Source of the DNA: Bdellovibrionales bacterium
GTDB taxonomy: Bacteria; Bdellovibrionota; UBA1018
DNA: 38,640 nt
Assembly: GCA_016786465.1 (NCBI GenBank)
Contig: JAEUWC010000021.1
Location: forward strand, 77,786 to 116,425
Direction of reading: 5' to 3'
This document shows, piece after piece, positions 30,847 through 38,640 of the stretch (within the stretch, counting starts at the first letter, position 1; every line of letters starts with the position of its first letter). The notes beneath the pieces are model-generated. The model did not search any database. It was not told where the DNA came from and saw only the letters and a program-made list of their open reading frames with translations. Made by a program: the position numbers and the translations under genes.

Positions 30847-33016
30847 CGAAGGCCTTCAAAAGCTTCGCGCGCGAAGGATGGCGCAGCTTTCGAAGTGCTT
30901 TAGCTTCGATCTGACGAATCCGTTCACGAGTGACGAAGAAATCCTGACCCACTTCTTCCAAAGTGTGGTCCGACTTTTCCCCGATGCCAAAACGCATGCG
31001 AAGGACTTTTTCTTCGCGCGGAGTCAGCGTTGCCAGAACCTTACGGGTCTGTTCAGAAAGGTTGATGTTCATCACGGCTTCAGCCGGATTGATGATCTTC
31101 TTGTCTTCGATGAAATCGCCCAAGTATGAATCTTCTTCTTCACCAATTGGGGTTTCCAAAGAAATCGGTTCTTTTGCGATCTTCAGAACCTTGCGGACCT
31201 TATCGACCGGAAGTTCCATCTTTACAGCGATTTCTTCCGGGGTCGGTTCGCGACCTAGCTGCTGAATCAAAAGACGGCTGGTGCGGATCAATTTATTGAT
31301 CGTTTCGATCATATGCACCGGAATACGAATCGTGCGCGCCTGGTCGGCAATCGCACGGGTAATCGCTTGGCGAATCCACCACGTGGCGTAGGTCGAAAAT
31401 TTGTAACCACGGCGATATTCGAACTTATCGACGGCTTTCATCAAGCCGATGTTTCCTTCTTGGATCAGATCCAAGAACTGAAGTCCGCGGTTGGTGTACT
31501 TCTTCGCAATCGAAACCACCAAACGCAGGTTGGCTTCAACCAATTCCGACTTGGCTTGGTCGGCCTTGCGTTCGCCAATGGTCAGCGAATCATGAATGCG
31601 ACGCAGTTCTTCGACCGGAAGACCCGATTCTTCTTCCAAACGATCGATCTTTTTCTGAAGATCATCGTCCTGGGTCATCAGCTGCTGCATCTTCATTTCC
31701 GTGACGTCATATTCACGGTGAATCTGATTGCGCTTTTCTGGCTGCGATTTGTATTCGTCGGCGACCTTGCGGAAGTCTTCGACGGTCTTCGTGCCCATGA
31801 AGTCCAAAACTTTTTTGCGTTCGACCAAAAGATCTTGTCCGCGACCCCAGTAAGCTTTGATCTTCGCCGAAAGGTGGTTAATGGTCTTTCGGTTGAATGC
31901 AATGTTTTGGAACGCACTTTCAACCTGGCGTTCGCGGCGCTTGATTTCTTGCTGGATTCGTTCTTTTTCTTTGACCGGAATTTTTTTGGATTCAGGACCA
32001 ACCAACTTTTCGTCGGCTTTTTCCTGATAGCCCACCAAGGCCTTCACCTTGGAAATCGCAACCAAGACGCGTTCCAGGTAAACCTTTTCGTCGTCAGGCG
32101 AAATTTCTTCGTCAACGCCACGAATGACGTCTTTCACTTTGGTTTTGCCCGTTTCCATGCGTTCGCCCAGATCGACGATCGCGATGGTTCCCAATTTCGA
32201 AGCCAAAAGTGCGCGAAGGATTTCGATTTCGCCTTCTTCGATGCGCTTAGCGATTTCAACTTCGCCTTCGCGGGTCAGAAGCGAAACGCTTCCCATCTTT
32301 TTCAAATAAAGCTTAACAGGGTCAGCACCGCGCGCGTATTCGGCGCCTGCTGCTGCTTCTTCTTTTTCTTCGTCTTTATCAGGCGAAGCGACCAATGGAT
32401 TTTCTTCGCTGCCTTCTTCTTCTTCGCCATCGCGTGGACGCTTGGTGCTGTCCAAGACTTCGATTTCGGATTCCGAAAGAAGATTCAGAATTTCGTCGAT
32501 CGCTTGCGGGGTGATGATTTCAGGCGGAAGAAGTTCGTTCACTTCTTCGAAAGTCAAAAAGCCGCGCTGAAGACCCATGTCGATCAGCTTTTTGATTTCT
32601 TTGTTTTTAGCTAATGCCGATTCGGCGCCGGCCTGGGCCGTTGTCAAAGTTGTAGAAGCCGCGATGAACGCAGCAACCGGGGAGGGTCCCGATTCTTTTC
32701 CGGAAGTGACGACTGCGACGACTTCAGTTTCAGTCACTTCAATTTTTAATTTCGATTTCGATTCTAATTTTTTCTGTTCCGCTTTGGACAATGGCTTTGC
32801 CGAAGCAGCAGGCTTAGCCGCTTTTGCCGAGGCTGCTTTCGTCGCTGCAATCGGCTTCGCTTTCGCGGAAGACTTTACAACCGTGTTCACGGCACTTGCC
32901 AATGCGGCAGCCGCTTTCGACACGAGTCCCGTTGCTCCCTTCTGTTTTTGAACAGACAAAGGGGCCTTTTTCGCAGCCGCAGGGGCTGCTTTCGCAGGTT
33001 TTTTAGGCTTGGTCAT
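30836..33016 (-). CDS. rpoD: primary RNA polymerase sigma factor (sigma-70)
   Basis: A 726-residue housekeeping sigma factor. Region 1.1 is visible ([24 protein letters not shown]), then 1.2 ([21 protein letters not shown]), a long non-conserved region, regions 2.1-2.4 ([53 protein letters not shown]) that bind core enzyme and the -10 element, region 3 ([12 protein letters not shown]), and region 4 ([35 protein letters not shown]) that reads the -35 element. The first 85 or so residues are an unusual Lys/Ala/Pro-rich tail. It is followed in the sequence by an acidic run ([10 protein letters not shown]) near residue 200. The start overlaps dnaG by 14 bp. Core gene of the macromolecular-synthesis operon. 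Confidence 0.97.
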   Translation of the reverse strand: MTKPKKPAKAAPAAAKKAPLSVQKQKGATGLVSKAAAALASAVNTVVKSSAKAKPIAATKAASAKAAKPAASAKPLSKAEQKKLESKSKLKIEVTETEVVAVVTSGKESGPSPVAAFIAASTTLTTAQAGAESALAKNKEIKKLIDMGLQRGFLTFEEVNELLPPEIITPQAIDEILNLLSESEIEVLDSTKRPRDGEEEEGSEENPLVASPDKDEEKEEAAAGAEYARGADPVKLYLKKMGSVSLLTREGEVEIAKRIEEGEIEILRALLASKLGTIAIVDLGERMETGKTKVKDVIRGVDEEISPDDEKVYLERVLVAISKVKALVGYQEKADEKLVGPESKKIPVKEKERIQQEIKRRERQVESAFQNIAFNRKTINHLSAKIKAYWGRGQDLLVERKKVLDFMGTKTVEDFRKVADEYKSQPEKRNQIHREYDVTEMKMQQLMTQDDDLQKKIDRLEEESGLPVEELRRIHDSLTIGERKADQAKSELVEANLRLVVSIAKKYTNRGLQFLDLIQEGNIGLMKAVDKFEYRRGYKFSTYATWWIRQAITRAIADQARTIRIPVHMIETINKLIRTSRLLIQQLGREPTPEEIAVKMELPVDKVRKVLKIAKEPISLETPIGEEEDSYLGDFIEDKKIINPAEAVMNINLSEQTRKVLATLTPREEKVLRMRFGIGEKSDHTLEEVGQDFFVTRERIRQIEAKALRKLRHPSRAKLLKAFVDS

Positions 33017-35042
33017 AGAAGGCTGTAAACTCCTTCAACTTGCGTTGCAGGTCAAGGTATTCTTTCTTCAGACGGGCTTCTAACCCTTCGTCTTTCTTGG
33101 CTTCTGCCTCGGCCAAAGCCACCCGAAGTGCTTGCGAAATTCGTTCCAACGCGCGCCTTCCACACACTCCCATCGCACTTCTAATTTCTGACTCGGCGAA
33201 GGGCAAAGTGGGTGCGACCAAAGCTTCAGTAATAGTTGAGCGAACTTGTGCGTCCAGATCGTCGCCCAAGTAGCTTTCCGGAGCCTGCTGAATGCGCTGA
33301 AAAAAAGTAGGATCCTCGAGCCCTGAAGCCTGAGACGACAAAGAACGAATGAAATCCCTGGCTGGAAAGTAGTCAAATAGGTCAGAAAATGTCAGCTCGG
33401 GGGGCAGTTTTCGGCGCCATTCCACCCATAGGTCTGAAACCCCCAAACCCTTAACCAGGGCCGAAAGAACGACTTTTTCACGATCAGACAGGCGGCTGCT
33501 TGCGGCCGGACGCGACCTGCCCTGGGCACGGATCTGGACCCTAGGCTTTGGCGCCTGGGTCGCCGGGTTGGAAGGGTTGCGCCCTTGACCCTGCGTGGGC
33601 GCTTGTGGGCCTGCCACAGACGGTGCCCCTCGGCGGTTGCCCCGGGCGACCGTAGCTTCGGCTTCACTGATGGCCCTTTGCAAAAGATCGCGGCTAATCT
33701 GAAGCCCCTTTTCAACGGTGTCGAACCGGATTTCACGACCGATCGGATCTGAAAAACGGGCCAGCGCCGCCGCAATGGTTTTCAATGCGGCCGCCTTGGC
33801 TTCAGGGGTCCGCGCGTCAATTGCGGTTCGGATCGTATCTTGGATCAGAGTGTCCAAGATCGGCTGCGCCTTGGCCAAAACCTGTTTCATTCTTTCAACG
33901 CCACCGGGAACCGGCTTGCCGGTTTCCTGGTCAAACAGGACTTCGTCCGGATCCAGCCCTTCGGGAATGGATGCTCCGTAAAGAACGATCCCCTTGGACA
34001 GTGCCAGTTCCATCGCGCGAACGGACGCATCTTGACCCGCGCGATCGCCATCCAATAGCAAAGTGACTTTGCTTCCAAATCTTCGAAACAGGGCCAAGTG
34101 ATCTTCGGTCATGGCGGTTCCGCAAATCGCGACCGCGTTCTGAATTCCCGCTGCATGAAGCGCCAAAACATCGAAGTATCCTTCGACCAGAATCACTTCG
34201 TCCGCTTCGCGAATGTGTTTTTGCGCCTGGAAAAGTCCGTAGGCAACCTTGCCCTTTTGGAAGACGAAAGAATCCGATGAATTCAGGTACTTAGGACCAT
34301 CATCCTTGGAATCACTTCCCGCGGATGGCAAGATCCTGCCCCCAAAACCTACGACTTTTCCCCGAAGGTCAAGGATCGGAAAAATCGCCCGATTTCGAAA
34401 AAGGTCAAAAGTGGAAGCCTGGGATCGGACAGCCGTATTCTTCGACGGCTTGATCAACCCCAGTTCAATCGCCAGTTCCAAGGGCGCTTTCTTTTCGGCC
34501 AAGAAAACTGAAAGCGCGTCCCACTGATTGGGGGCAGCGCCCAAATAAAACGACCGGATCAGATCTGAACCCACACCCCGCTTTTGGAAGTACTGAAGGA
34601 TCGGGGGTTGGTTTGAAAGTGCCGTGTGAAAAAACTGGGCTGCAAATCGATTCAATTTCCAAGCGGTCTGAAGTTTTTCCCGAGCAGCTGCCGATCGCTT
34701 CGCGATTTCCGGGTCGTCGGAATCGGCACCCCGCCAGTTCTTCGGCAGGGGAATCCTTGCACGCGAAGCCAATTCTTCGATCGTTTCCGGAAATGACAGG
34801 CCATGTAGTTCCATGACAAAACGAATCAGGTCGCCGCCTTTTTTACAGCCATAGCAATGATAAAGCTGCTTTTGTTCGCTGACGCTAAACGAAGGCGACC
34901 GTTCTGAATGGAAAGGACAAAGTCCGGTGTAATTGGCGCCGGACCTTTTCAAAACGACGTGTTCGCCCACCACTTCGACCAGGTTGACGGCGTCTTTCAG
35001 TTTTTGAAGGTAGTCCGGGGGTAACCGGTCATTCTTAGGCAT
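33003..35042 (-). CDS. dnaG: DNA primase
   Basis: A 679-residue bacterial primase, which makes the RNA primers for DNA replication. The N-terminal CHC2 zinc ribbon is visible (C42-x2-H45 in [11 protein letters not shown]63-x2-C66 in [11 protein letters not shown]). The catalytic core follows, and the Toprim domain contains [16 protein letters not shown] and [10 protein letters not shown] (about residues 275-345). A low-complexity Gly/Pro/Arg/Gln-rich linker (about 475-525) precedes the C-terminal helicase-interaction domain. It lies between yqeY-like (24 bp gap) and rpoD (14 bp overlap), as in the classical operon. Confidence 0.96.
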   Translation of the reverse strand: MPKNDRLPPDYLQKLKDAVNLVEVVGEHVVLKRSGANYTGLCPFHSERSPSFSVSEQKQLYHCYGCKKGGDLIRFVMELHGLSFPETIEELASRARIPLPKNWRGADSDDPEIAKRSAAAREKLQTAWKLNRFAAQFFHTALSNQPPILQYFQKRGVGSDLIRSFYLGAAPNQWDALSVFLAEKKAPLELAIELGLIKPSKNTAVRSQASTFDLFRNRAIFPILDLRGKVVGFGGRILPSAGSDSKDDGPKYLNSSDSFVFQKGKVAYGLFQAQKHIREADEVILVEGYFDVLALHAAGIQNAVAICGTAMTEDHLALFRRFGSKVTLLLDGDRAGQDASVRAMELALSKGIVLYGASIPEGLDPDEVLFDQETGKPVPGGVERMKQVLAKAQPILDTLIQDTIRTAIDARTPEAKAAALKTIAAALARFSDPIGREIRFDTVEKGLQISRDLLQRAISEAEATVARGNRRGAPSVAGPQAPTQGQGRNPSNPATQAPKPRVQIRAQGRSRPAASSRLSDREKVVLSALVKGLGVSDLWVEWRRKLPPELTFSDLFDYFPARDFIRSLSSQASGLEDPTFFQRIQQAPESYLGDDLDAQVRSTITEALVAPTLPFAESEIRSAMGVCGRRALERISQALRVALAEAEAKKDEGLEARLKKEYLDLQRKLKEFTAFYDQA

Positions 35043-35066
35043 GGAAAAGCTCGGTGATGATCGGCC

Positions 35067-35513
35067 TTAACCCAGCTTTTCTTTAACGATCTGGCTGACC
35101 AGCTTGCCGTCGGCTTTTCCCGCGGTTTTCGGCATCAAAAGTTTCATCACAGCGCCCATGTCTTTCGGACCGGCGGCCTTGGCTTCGGAAATAGCCCACG
35201 CAACGACGTCCCGAATTTCGGCTTCCGACATTTGCTTGGGAAGGAAGGACTGAAGGAACTTCAGTTCGTTTTCTTCTTTCGCGACCAGATCTTCGCGGCC
35301 GCCTTGCTTGAACTGTTCGATCGAATCTTGGCGCTGCTTAACTGAAGACAGGATGATCTTGATGACGCCCGCGTCGTCTAGGTCGACTTTGTCATCGATT
35401 TCCTTTTTGCGAATCGCGGCGTGCAGATTTCTCACGTTTGCCAGCGTGTCTTTGTCGCCAGCCTTCATCGATTCTTTCATTTTTACGGACAAAGTTTCTT
35501 TGATCGTCGCCAT
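35067..35513 (-). CDS. GatB/YqeY domain protein
   Basis: A 148-residue YqeY-like protein of the GatB/YqeY family. Typical segments are LRNLHAAIRKKEID-like RNLHAAIRKKEID (about residues 28-40), a KQRQDSIEQFKQGGREDLVAKEENELKFLQSFLPKQMSE block (about 58-96) and MGAVMKLLMPKTAGKADGKLVSQIVKEKL at the end. The domain resembles the tRNA-binding tail of GatB; the cellular role of stand-alone YqeY is not settled. Placement between rpsU and dnaG is common outside the enterics. A GGAG ribosome-binding site lies nine bases upstream, directly after a repeat copy. Confidence 0.92.
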   Translation of the reverse strand: MATIKETLSVKMKESMKAGDKDTLANVRNLHAAIRKKEIDDKVDLDDAGVIKIILSSVKQRQDSIEQFKQGGREDLVAKEENELKFLQSFLPKQMSEAEIRDVVAWAISEAKAAGPKDMGAVMKLLMPKTAGKADGKLVSQIVKEKLG

Positions 35514-35524
35514 AAAGGATCTCC

Positions 35525-35545
35525 AATGGTGCCTGCTACTTTTGG
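35525..35545 (-). repeat. dispersed GGTGCC-type repeat, copy 5
   Basis: Reads AATGGTGCCTGCTACTTTTG on plus. With the next bases it forms a hairpin, CTGCTAC-TTTTGGC-GTAGCAG. It sits in the rpsU-yqeY spacer between the attenuator-type terminator and the yqeY ribosome-binding site. Confidence 0.6.
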
Positions 35546-35560
35546 CGTAGCAGCGTCATT

Positions 35561-35598
35561 AAAAAGCCCGGCCCCAGGATTTCCTGAAGGACCGGGCT
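35561..35598 (-). terminator. internal terminator/attenuator after rpsU
   Basis: On the minus strand AGCCCGGTCC pairs with GGGGCCGGGCT (about 10 bp, one G-T pair) around a short loop and is followed directly by TTTTT. It lies 18 bp after the rpsU stop and before yqeY. In E. coli a terminator at the corresponding place lets rpsU be expressed far above dnaG and rpoD; the same use is likely here. Confidence 0.88.
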
Positions 35599-35615
35599 AC
35601 AAATTTTAAGTTCGA

Positions 35616-35813
35616 TTAGCCGCGGCGGAAGCCGCCTTTTTTCGAACCGCGCTTGCGTGCGGCGGCGTCCTTCTTCTTCCGTTTCACGGAAGGTTTTTCG
35701 TAAGCTTCGCGTTTGCGAACTTCAGCGAGGATGCCGGCTTTTTCACAAGCTTTCTTGAACTTCTTGAGGGCTGCCTCGAACGAGTCGCCTTCACGTAGAT
35801 TGATACCTGGCAT
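35616..35813 (-). CDS. rpsU: 30S ribosomal protein S21
   Basis: A 65-residue basic protein matching bS21 along its length. It starts [42 protein letters not shown], the family signature, and ends in a Lys/Arg-rich tail ([20 protein letters not shown]). bS21 helps base-pair the 16S rRNA 3' end with messages at initiation. First gene of the macromolecular-synthesis operon here. A strong ribosome-binding site (GAGGTG) lies eleven bases before the ATG. Confidence 0.96.
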   Translation of the reverse strand: MPGINLREGDSFEAALKKFKKACEKAGILAEVRKREAYEKPSVKRKKKDAAARKRGSKKGGFRRG

Positions 35814-35838
35814 AATTAATTCACCTCGCTTTCGCTTC

Positions 35839-35880
35839 GGGCCTGATGGCCCTTCAATCTCGGACCGCCTTCGGCTGTCC
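35839..35880 (-). promoter_or_regulatory. two hairpins in the rpsU 5' leader
   Basis: In transcription order, GGACAGCC-GAA-GGCGGTCC (35880-35862, one internal mismatch) is followed by GGGCC-ATCA-GGCCC (35852-35839), shortly before the ribosome-binding site. Neither is followed by a T-run, so they are not terminators. They may stabilise the message or serve autoregulation by S21 (inference). Confidence 0.4.
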
Positions 35881-35899
35881 TGGTCATGGAGCCCCTGCT

Positions 35900-35928
35900 A
35901 TTGGCGGGACTTCAATTTGAGTTGTCAA
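35900..35928 (-). promoter_or_regulatory. possible promoter of the rpsU operon
   Basis: A perfect -35 TTGACA lies at 35928-35923 on the minus strand, just after the stop of the upstream mevalonate gene. At 17-bp spacing the -10 position reads GCCAAT, a poor match, so only the -35 is convincing. Confidence 0.3.
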
Positions 35929-35932
35929 ACGG

Positions 35933-37780
35933 CTATAGCCGATTGTCGGGCCAAAGGGCAAGGACCATTCCCCCGCCGCCGGCGCCGGTCATCTTCACGG
36001 CCAGGGCCCCCTTTTGCTTCAAGCTTTCCATCATTTCGTATGCTTGGCTGGGAACCAAGCCCCAGTCCTGGAAACACCCTTGGGCGTCGTTCATCGCCTG
36101 AGCTAGATCGTTCAAATTTCCTGCGGCTAGAGCGGCCTGCGCCTTTTGGCTGGCCTGATCCATACGCAGATCGATTTCCTGGGCGCGCGCCGGGTCTTGC
36201 GTGCGAAGCCCCTGAACTTGGGCAATTGCTTCGCGTGTCGGAAGCCGCACCCGGGAATCGTGAACGCTGAATCGTGCGCCAAGGGAAGCTAACTTCGACG
36301 CCTTTCCATTCTGAAAGACAATCGGAACTTCGCCCGCAACCGTTGCGACATCTAGGCCACTGCTTTTTCCATGAAACTGGTCTTCAATCGACCTAGCCAA
36401 GTTCCATTCCGAAAAATCTTCCGTTAACCGGGCCGCACCCACGGCCACCAGGAAGCGAGCCAGAGCTACCGATAGTGCGGCGCTAGAACCCAAGCCCGAC
36501 CCGACTGGAATCGTGCTTTCGACGCGAAGTTTTCCCGAAGGAAGCTTTTCTTTCCATTGTGCCAAAACCGATTCATCCAGGTCTGGGCTTTGAAAACCGT
36601 TTTCGTTCTTAGGTTGAAACGTCATTCGAAGAAAATAGTCCGGGCACGGAATCGAAACAGCCCGACCGCCTCGAAGGACCGCATGTTCACCGGTCAAAAT
36701 GATCTTTCCGGGAACCTTGGAATGGAAACTGAACGCCGCACCTTGAATTCCCCGGCCTGCGACATCCGAAAGAATGCGTACTTCGGGAAATCGTCGTTCC
36801 AACTGATGACGGACGGCTTCGGCGTAATCCGCTACGACCAAGACGTGGACGTTTGGGCCTGCATCCAAGGTACAAAACGCAAATTCAGCTTCGGGTAGCG
36901 TTGAAACAAATTCTTGAATCAAGCGACTGGTGGCGTTTGCATAAGAAAAACCCGGAACTGAAGTTTCAAAAAGCAGGTGCATTTCGTCTGAATCGGCCCG
37001 GGCTATTTTGGCTAATTCAGAAAAGCCTTCGACACCACCCTTTGAAATCGCCGCCTTTGCTTTCTCAAAACGCTGGGTCGCGTTCTTCACGCGTGCAGAC
37101 CACAACGGTGACGACTTCACGCGCGAATGGGCTTGGCTGGACGAAATTTTCTTTTGCGTTTCTTCAACCACACAAACTAGATCAACCAATTTCGGCATTC
37201 GCGATTCAAGCAAAGTCACGCCGCTTTCGGTCCAACCCACGAATGGCCCGAAGAAACTTCGGCACGAACTTCCCGACCCTTGGCGCGAAAGATCGGTCAA
37301 AAAATTCCAAGTCGCGCGATCTGAAGCTTCAGTGGCCAAAATCTTTTCAAGCGCCGCACCCGGGTCCTTTGCGCAGGCCACGACCGCACCCAAAGTAGCG
37401 GCTGCAAAGCTGGAAGCGCTGGATGCGATTCCGGCACCTGCAGGAAACGAATTGGACGTGGTGATCTTCCAGCCGCGTGATGGGTCGCTGACTGGAATTC
37501 CAAGTCGATTCAGATATGCGGGCGCCTGCGCCTGAACGAATCGGACGTGGCCCAACATTCTTTCGACCGATTTTTCATCCAACCCTAAAAGTTTTGGATC
37601 TTCCGCAACCAGTTCCAGGCCCGACGGAATTTCTTCCCAAGTTTGAAAAGTCGAAAGCGAAGAAAGGGTCATCGAAAGGCTTGGATTTTCGGCCACGTTC
37701 TTTTGACCTGGGACTTCCTTTTTCCCCATGTATTTCACGCAAGCGATATTCGACGGCGCCTGGATCCAAAACTTAAGCAT
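35933..37780 (-). CDS. fused diphosphomevalonate decarboxylase - mevalonate kinase
   Basis: A 615-residue protein with two GHMP-fold enzymes in one frame. Residues 1 to about 350 match mevalonate-diphosphate decarboxylase: APSNIACVKYMGK, NPSLSMTL, SNSFPAGAGIASSASSFAA (about 109-127), DLSRQGSGSSCRS, and the catalytic aspartate in CTLDAGPNVHVL (Asp306). Residues from about 353 match mevalonate kinase: KVPGKIILTGEHAVLRGG, TIPVGSGLGSSAALSVALAR (ATP loop, about 423-442), HGKSSGLDVATVAGE and KMTGAGGGGM. It would therefore carry out the first and last ATP-dependent steps from mevalonate to isopentenyl diphosphate. ATG 37780 overlaps the upstream kinase gene by 8 bp (ATGCTTAA); the frame is open to 37858 but that would overlap more. 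Confidence 0.88.
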   Translation of the reverse strand: MLKFWIQAPSNIACVKYMGKKEVPGQKNVAENPSLSMTLSSLSTFQTWEEIPSGLELVAEDPKLLGLDEKSVERMLGHVRFVQAQAPAYLNRLGIPVSDPSRGWKITTSNSFPAGAGIASSASSFAAATLGAVVACAKDPGAALEKILATEASDRATWNFLTDLSRQGSGSSCRSFFGPFVGWTESGVTLLESRMPKLVDLVCVVEETQKKISSSQAHSRVKSSPLWSARVKNATQRFEKAKAAISKGGVEGFSELAKIARADSDEMHLLFETSVPGFSYANATSRLIQEFVSTLPEAEFAFCTLDAGPNVHVLVVADYAEAVRHQLERRFPEVRILSDVAGRGIQGAAFSFHSKVPGKIILTGEHAVLRGGRAVSIPCPDYFLRMTFQPKNENGFQSPDLDESVLAQWKEKLPSGKLRVESTIPVGSGLGSSAALSVALARFLVAVGAARLTEDFSEWNLARSIEDQFHGKSSGLDVATVAGEVPIVFQNGKASKLASLGARFSVHDSRVRLPTREAIAQVQGLRTQDPARAQEIDLRMDQASQKAQAALAAGNLNDLAQAMNDAQGCFQDWGLVPSQAYEMMESLKQKGALAVKMTGAGGGGMVLALWPDNRL

Positions 37781-38600
37781 GAATCCCCATTTCTGACGGG
37801 ATTCCATCTGAAACCAGTTCCAATCCGCGTGCCCGAGCCGCCTGAATGACTGCCGCACGAACTTCGGGATCCGCGGTGTTCATCAAGACCAAAAGTGCAT
37901 CCGACTGATTCGCGCCGCAGCCCTTGACGGCTAACACGCCTGAAAGCCTTGAAAGCGCATCGCGGTCTTGGGTGGTGCGCGGGTCTTCTAGATCCAGCGA
38001 CTGAAGCGTCTTGGCCGTTCGGGTCATCGCACGTGCAACGCGTTCTTCCGATCCTTCTTGAACGCCTAAAATTCCTTCGCGGCTGGCATCGACCAGGGCT
38101 GACAGGACTGATGCCGGGATTTCTTTCGCGTTTTTCAAGTGGGAATGGGTCGCGGTTTTTCGGTCGGGGTCGCGCGCGGTGGCTGAAAAAACCAAGAATC
38201 GGTTCCAGTCAAAAAGCGCGTAAACTTCGGTTGCTGCCACGGCTTCAGGATCAAACCAAGTCAGCCCGCCACGCCATTGTGCGACGATATCTGCCCCGCT
38301 GGGTGAACGAAACGCTTGGGGTCCGGCAGTCAGTTCGCGGTAAAGGGAATATGCTTTCTTCCAGTTTAAAAGTTCATCCTGACCTTCAAAAATCCAGCGG
38401 TACAAAAGCAAAAATTCAGCCGACGACCTTCCGAAGCCCCCCTCGGTTTCGTCTTGCAGATCAAAATGAAACCCCGAAAGTCGTTCATGACCGACGCCGC
38501 CGACAAACTGGATCAAGCGGCCCGCGGGACTAGCGGGGTGAAAAAGATCTAGCCCCGTGCTTCCGTCGCGCGAAACGGTCAACTGGAAACGCGGGCCCAC
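37773..38600 (-). CDS. GHMP kinase, probable phosphomevalonate kinase, 5' end missing
   Basis: The 3' 276 codons of a GHMP-superfamily gene. The ATP-loop region reads GGFGRSSAEFLLLYRW, a variant of the usual GLGSSAA motif; SPSGADIVAQWRGGLTWFDPE matches the substrate-side motif of phosphomevalonate kinases; VKGCGANQSDALLVLM stands in for the third (glycine-rich) motif. Together with the downstream decarboxylase-kinase fusion it would supply the missing middle step, mevalonate phosphate to diphosphate. It is cut by the contig end. The five codons beyond 38600 (MLFRS) are encoded by sequencing adapter and must not be included. Confidence 0.75.
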   Translation of the reverse strand: MGPRFQLTVSRDGSTGLDLFHPASPAGRLIQFVGGVGHERLSGFHFDLQDETEGGFGRSSAEFLLLYRWIFEGQDELLNWKKAYSLYRELTAGPQAFRSPSGADIVAQWRGGLTWFDPEAVAATEVYALFDWNRFLVFSATARDPDRKTATHSHLKNAKEIPASVLSALVDASREGILGVQEGSEERVARAMTRTAKTLQSLDLEDPRTTQDRDALSRLSGVLAVKGCGANQSDALLVLMNTADPEVRAAVIQAARARGLELVSDGIPSEMGIHA

Positions 38601-38640
38601 AGATCGGAAGAGCACACGTCTGAACTCCAGTCACGTGTTC
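38601..38640. other. Illumina TruSeq adapter contamination at contig end
   Basis: From 38601 the sequence is AGATCGGAAGAGCACACGTC followed by TGAACTCCAGTCAC (to 38634), the standard TruSeq index-read adapter, and then six bases (GTGTTC) at the place where the sample index begins. It is not genomic DNA. Read backwards it produces the well-known artefact peptide start MLFRS. Confidence 0.98.

Noticed and set aside
31313-32614. 433-codon open frame on plus, antisense to rpoD
   Set aside because: Its Phe/Leu/Val-rich composition is the complement of the GAA/AAG-rich rpoD codons; rpoD is unmistakable on the other strand and no independent domain is visible.
1-38640. CRISPR arrays, insertion sequences, prophage or toxin-antitoxin genes
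   Set aside because: No regularly spaced repeats, transposase or phage motifs were seen; the only repeats are the short GGTGCC-type elements.

Overview
The window looks like chromosome of a Gram-negative predatory-type bacterium of the Bdellovibrionota (Bdellovibrio or a close relative). The reasons are: a mevalonate-pathway operon in a Gram-negative genome with TonB, outer-membrane and Lol-like genes; an rpsU-yqeY-dnaG-rpoD operon; many secreted proteins of unknown family; and a sphingomyelin-synthase-like phosphatase. This placement is inference from gene content. Almost all genes use GAA rather than GAG for glutamate, so the few genes that do not stand out. The right end is a raw contig end: the last 40 bases are Illumina adapter, not genome.

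Layout. 1-3.5 kb: two tandem secreted phospholipase-D-like paralogues (the first is cut by the window edge). 3.5-5.0 kb (minus): RNase P RNA, the murein endopeptidase mepA and a 75-residue unknown protein. 5.0-6.1 kb: Nif3/YqfO-type protein. 6.1-11.0 kb (minus): an operon of exbB, exbD, tonB, a TonB-dependent receptor and a lipoprotein, which is a complete energised uptake system with its own receptor. 11.2-17.1 kb: an RMD1-like membrane protein, a PAP2/sphingomyelin-synthase-like protein, acetyl-CoA synthetase (tail-overlapping), a secreted unknown and a trypsin-like protease. 17.1-21.1 kb: ABC ATPase, ABC permease, outer-membrane barrel protein and LolA-like protein in strictly alternating orientation, separated by 17, 6 and 5 bp. 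21.1-26.5 kb: a secreted 1806-residue protein with an amidoligase (glutamine-synthetase/GCS-fold)-like core and a helical-repeat tail. 26.7-28.3 kb: a small secreted protein, a DUF1905 protein and a YdeI-family protein. 28.3-29.9 kb: an SRPBCC protein, an azoreductase and a divergent HxlR regulator with foreign-looking codon use, beside a tRNA(CAT). 30.1-30.4 kb: a small secreted protein. 30.4-35.8 kb (minus): the macromolecular-synthesis operon rpsU-yqeY-dnaG-rpoD followed by a potassium-channel-like gene. 35.9-38.6 kb (minus): a mevalonate operon with a probable phosphomevalonate kinase (truncated) and a fused mevalonate-diphosphate decarboxylase / mevalonate kinase.

Genes are tightly packed. 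No gene-free stretch exceeds 300 bases once the RNase P RNA is counted. The largest remaining gaps are 26509-26682 (AT-rich promoter region), 11046-11203 (divergent leader with a repeat copy) and 35814-35932 (rpsU leader). A small family of dispersed GGTGCC-type repeats sits in five gaps between genes. No CRISPR array, insertion sequence or prophage was seen.

The most notable items are the decarboxylase-kinase fusion, the secreted amidoligase-like giant, the alternating-strand Lol-like cluster, the repeat hairpin that supplies the stop codons of both converging genes at 6.1 kb, the histone-H1-like N-terminus of RpoD, the codon-deviant segment next to the tRNA, and the adapter at the contig end.
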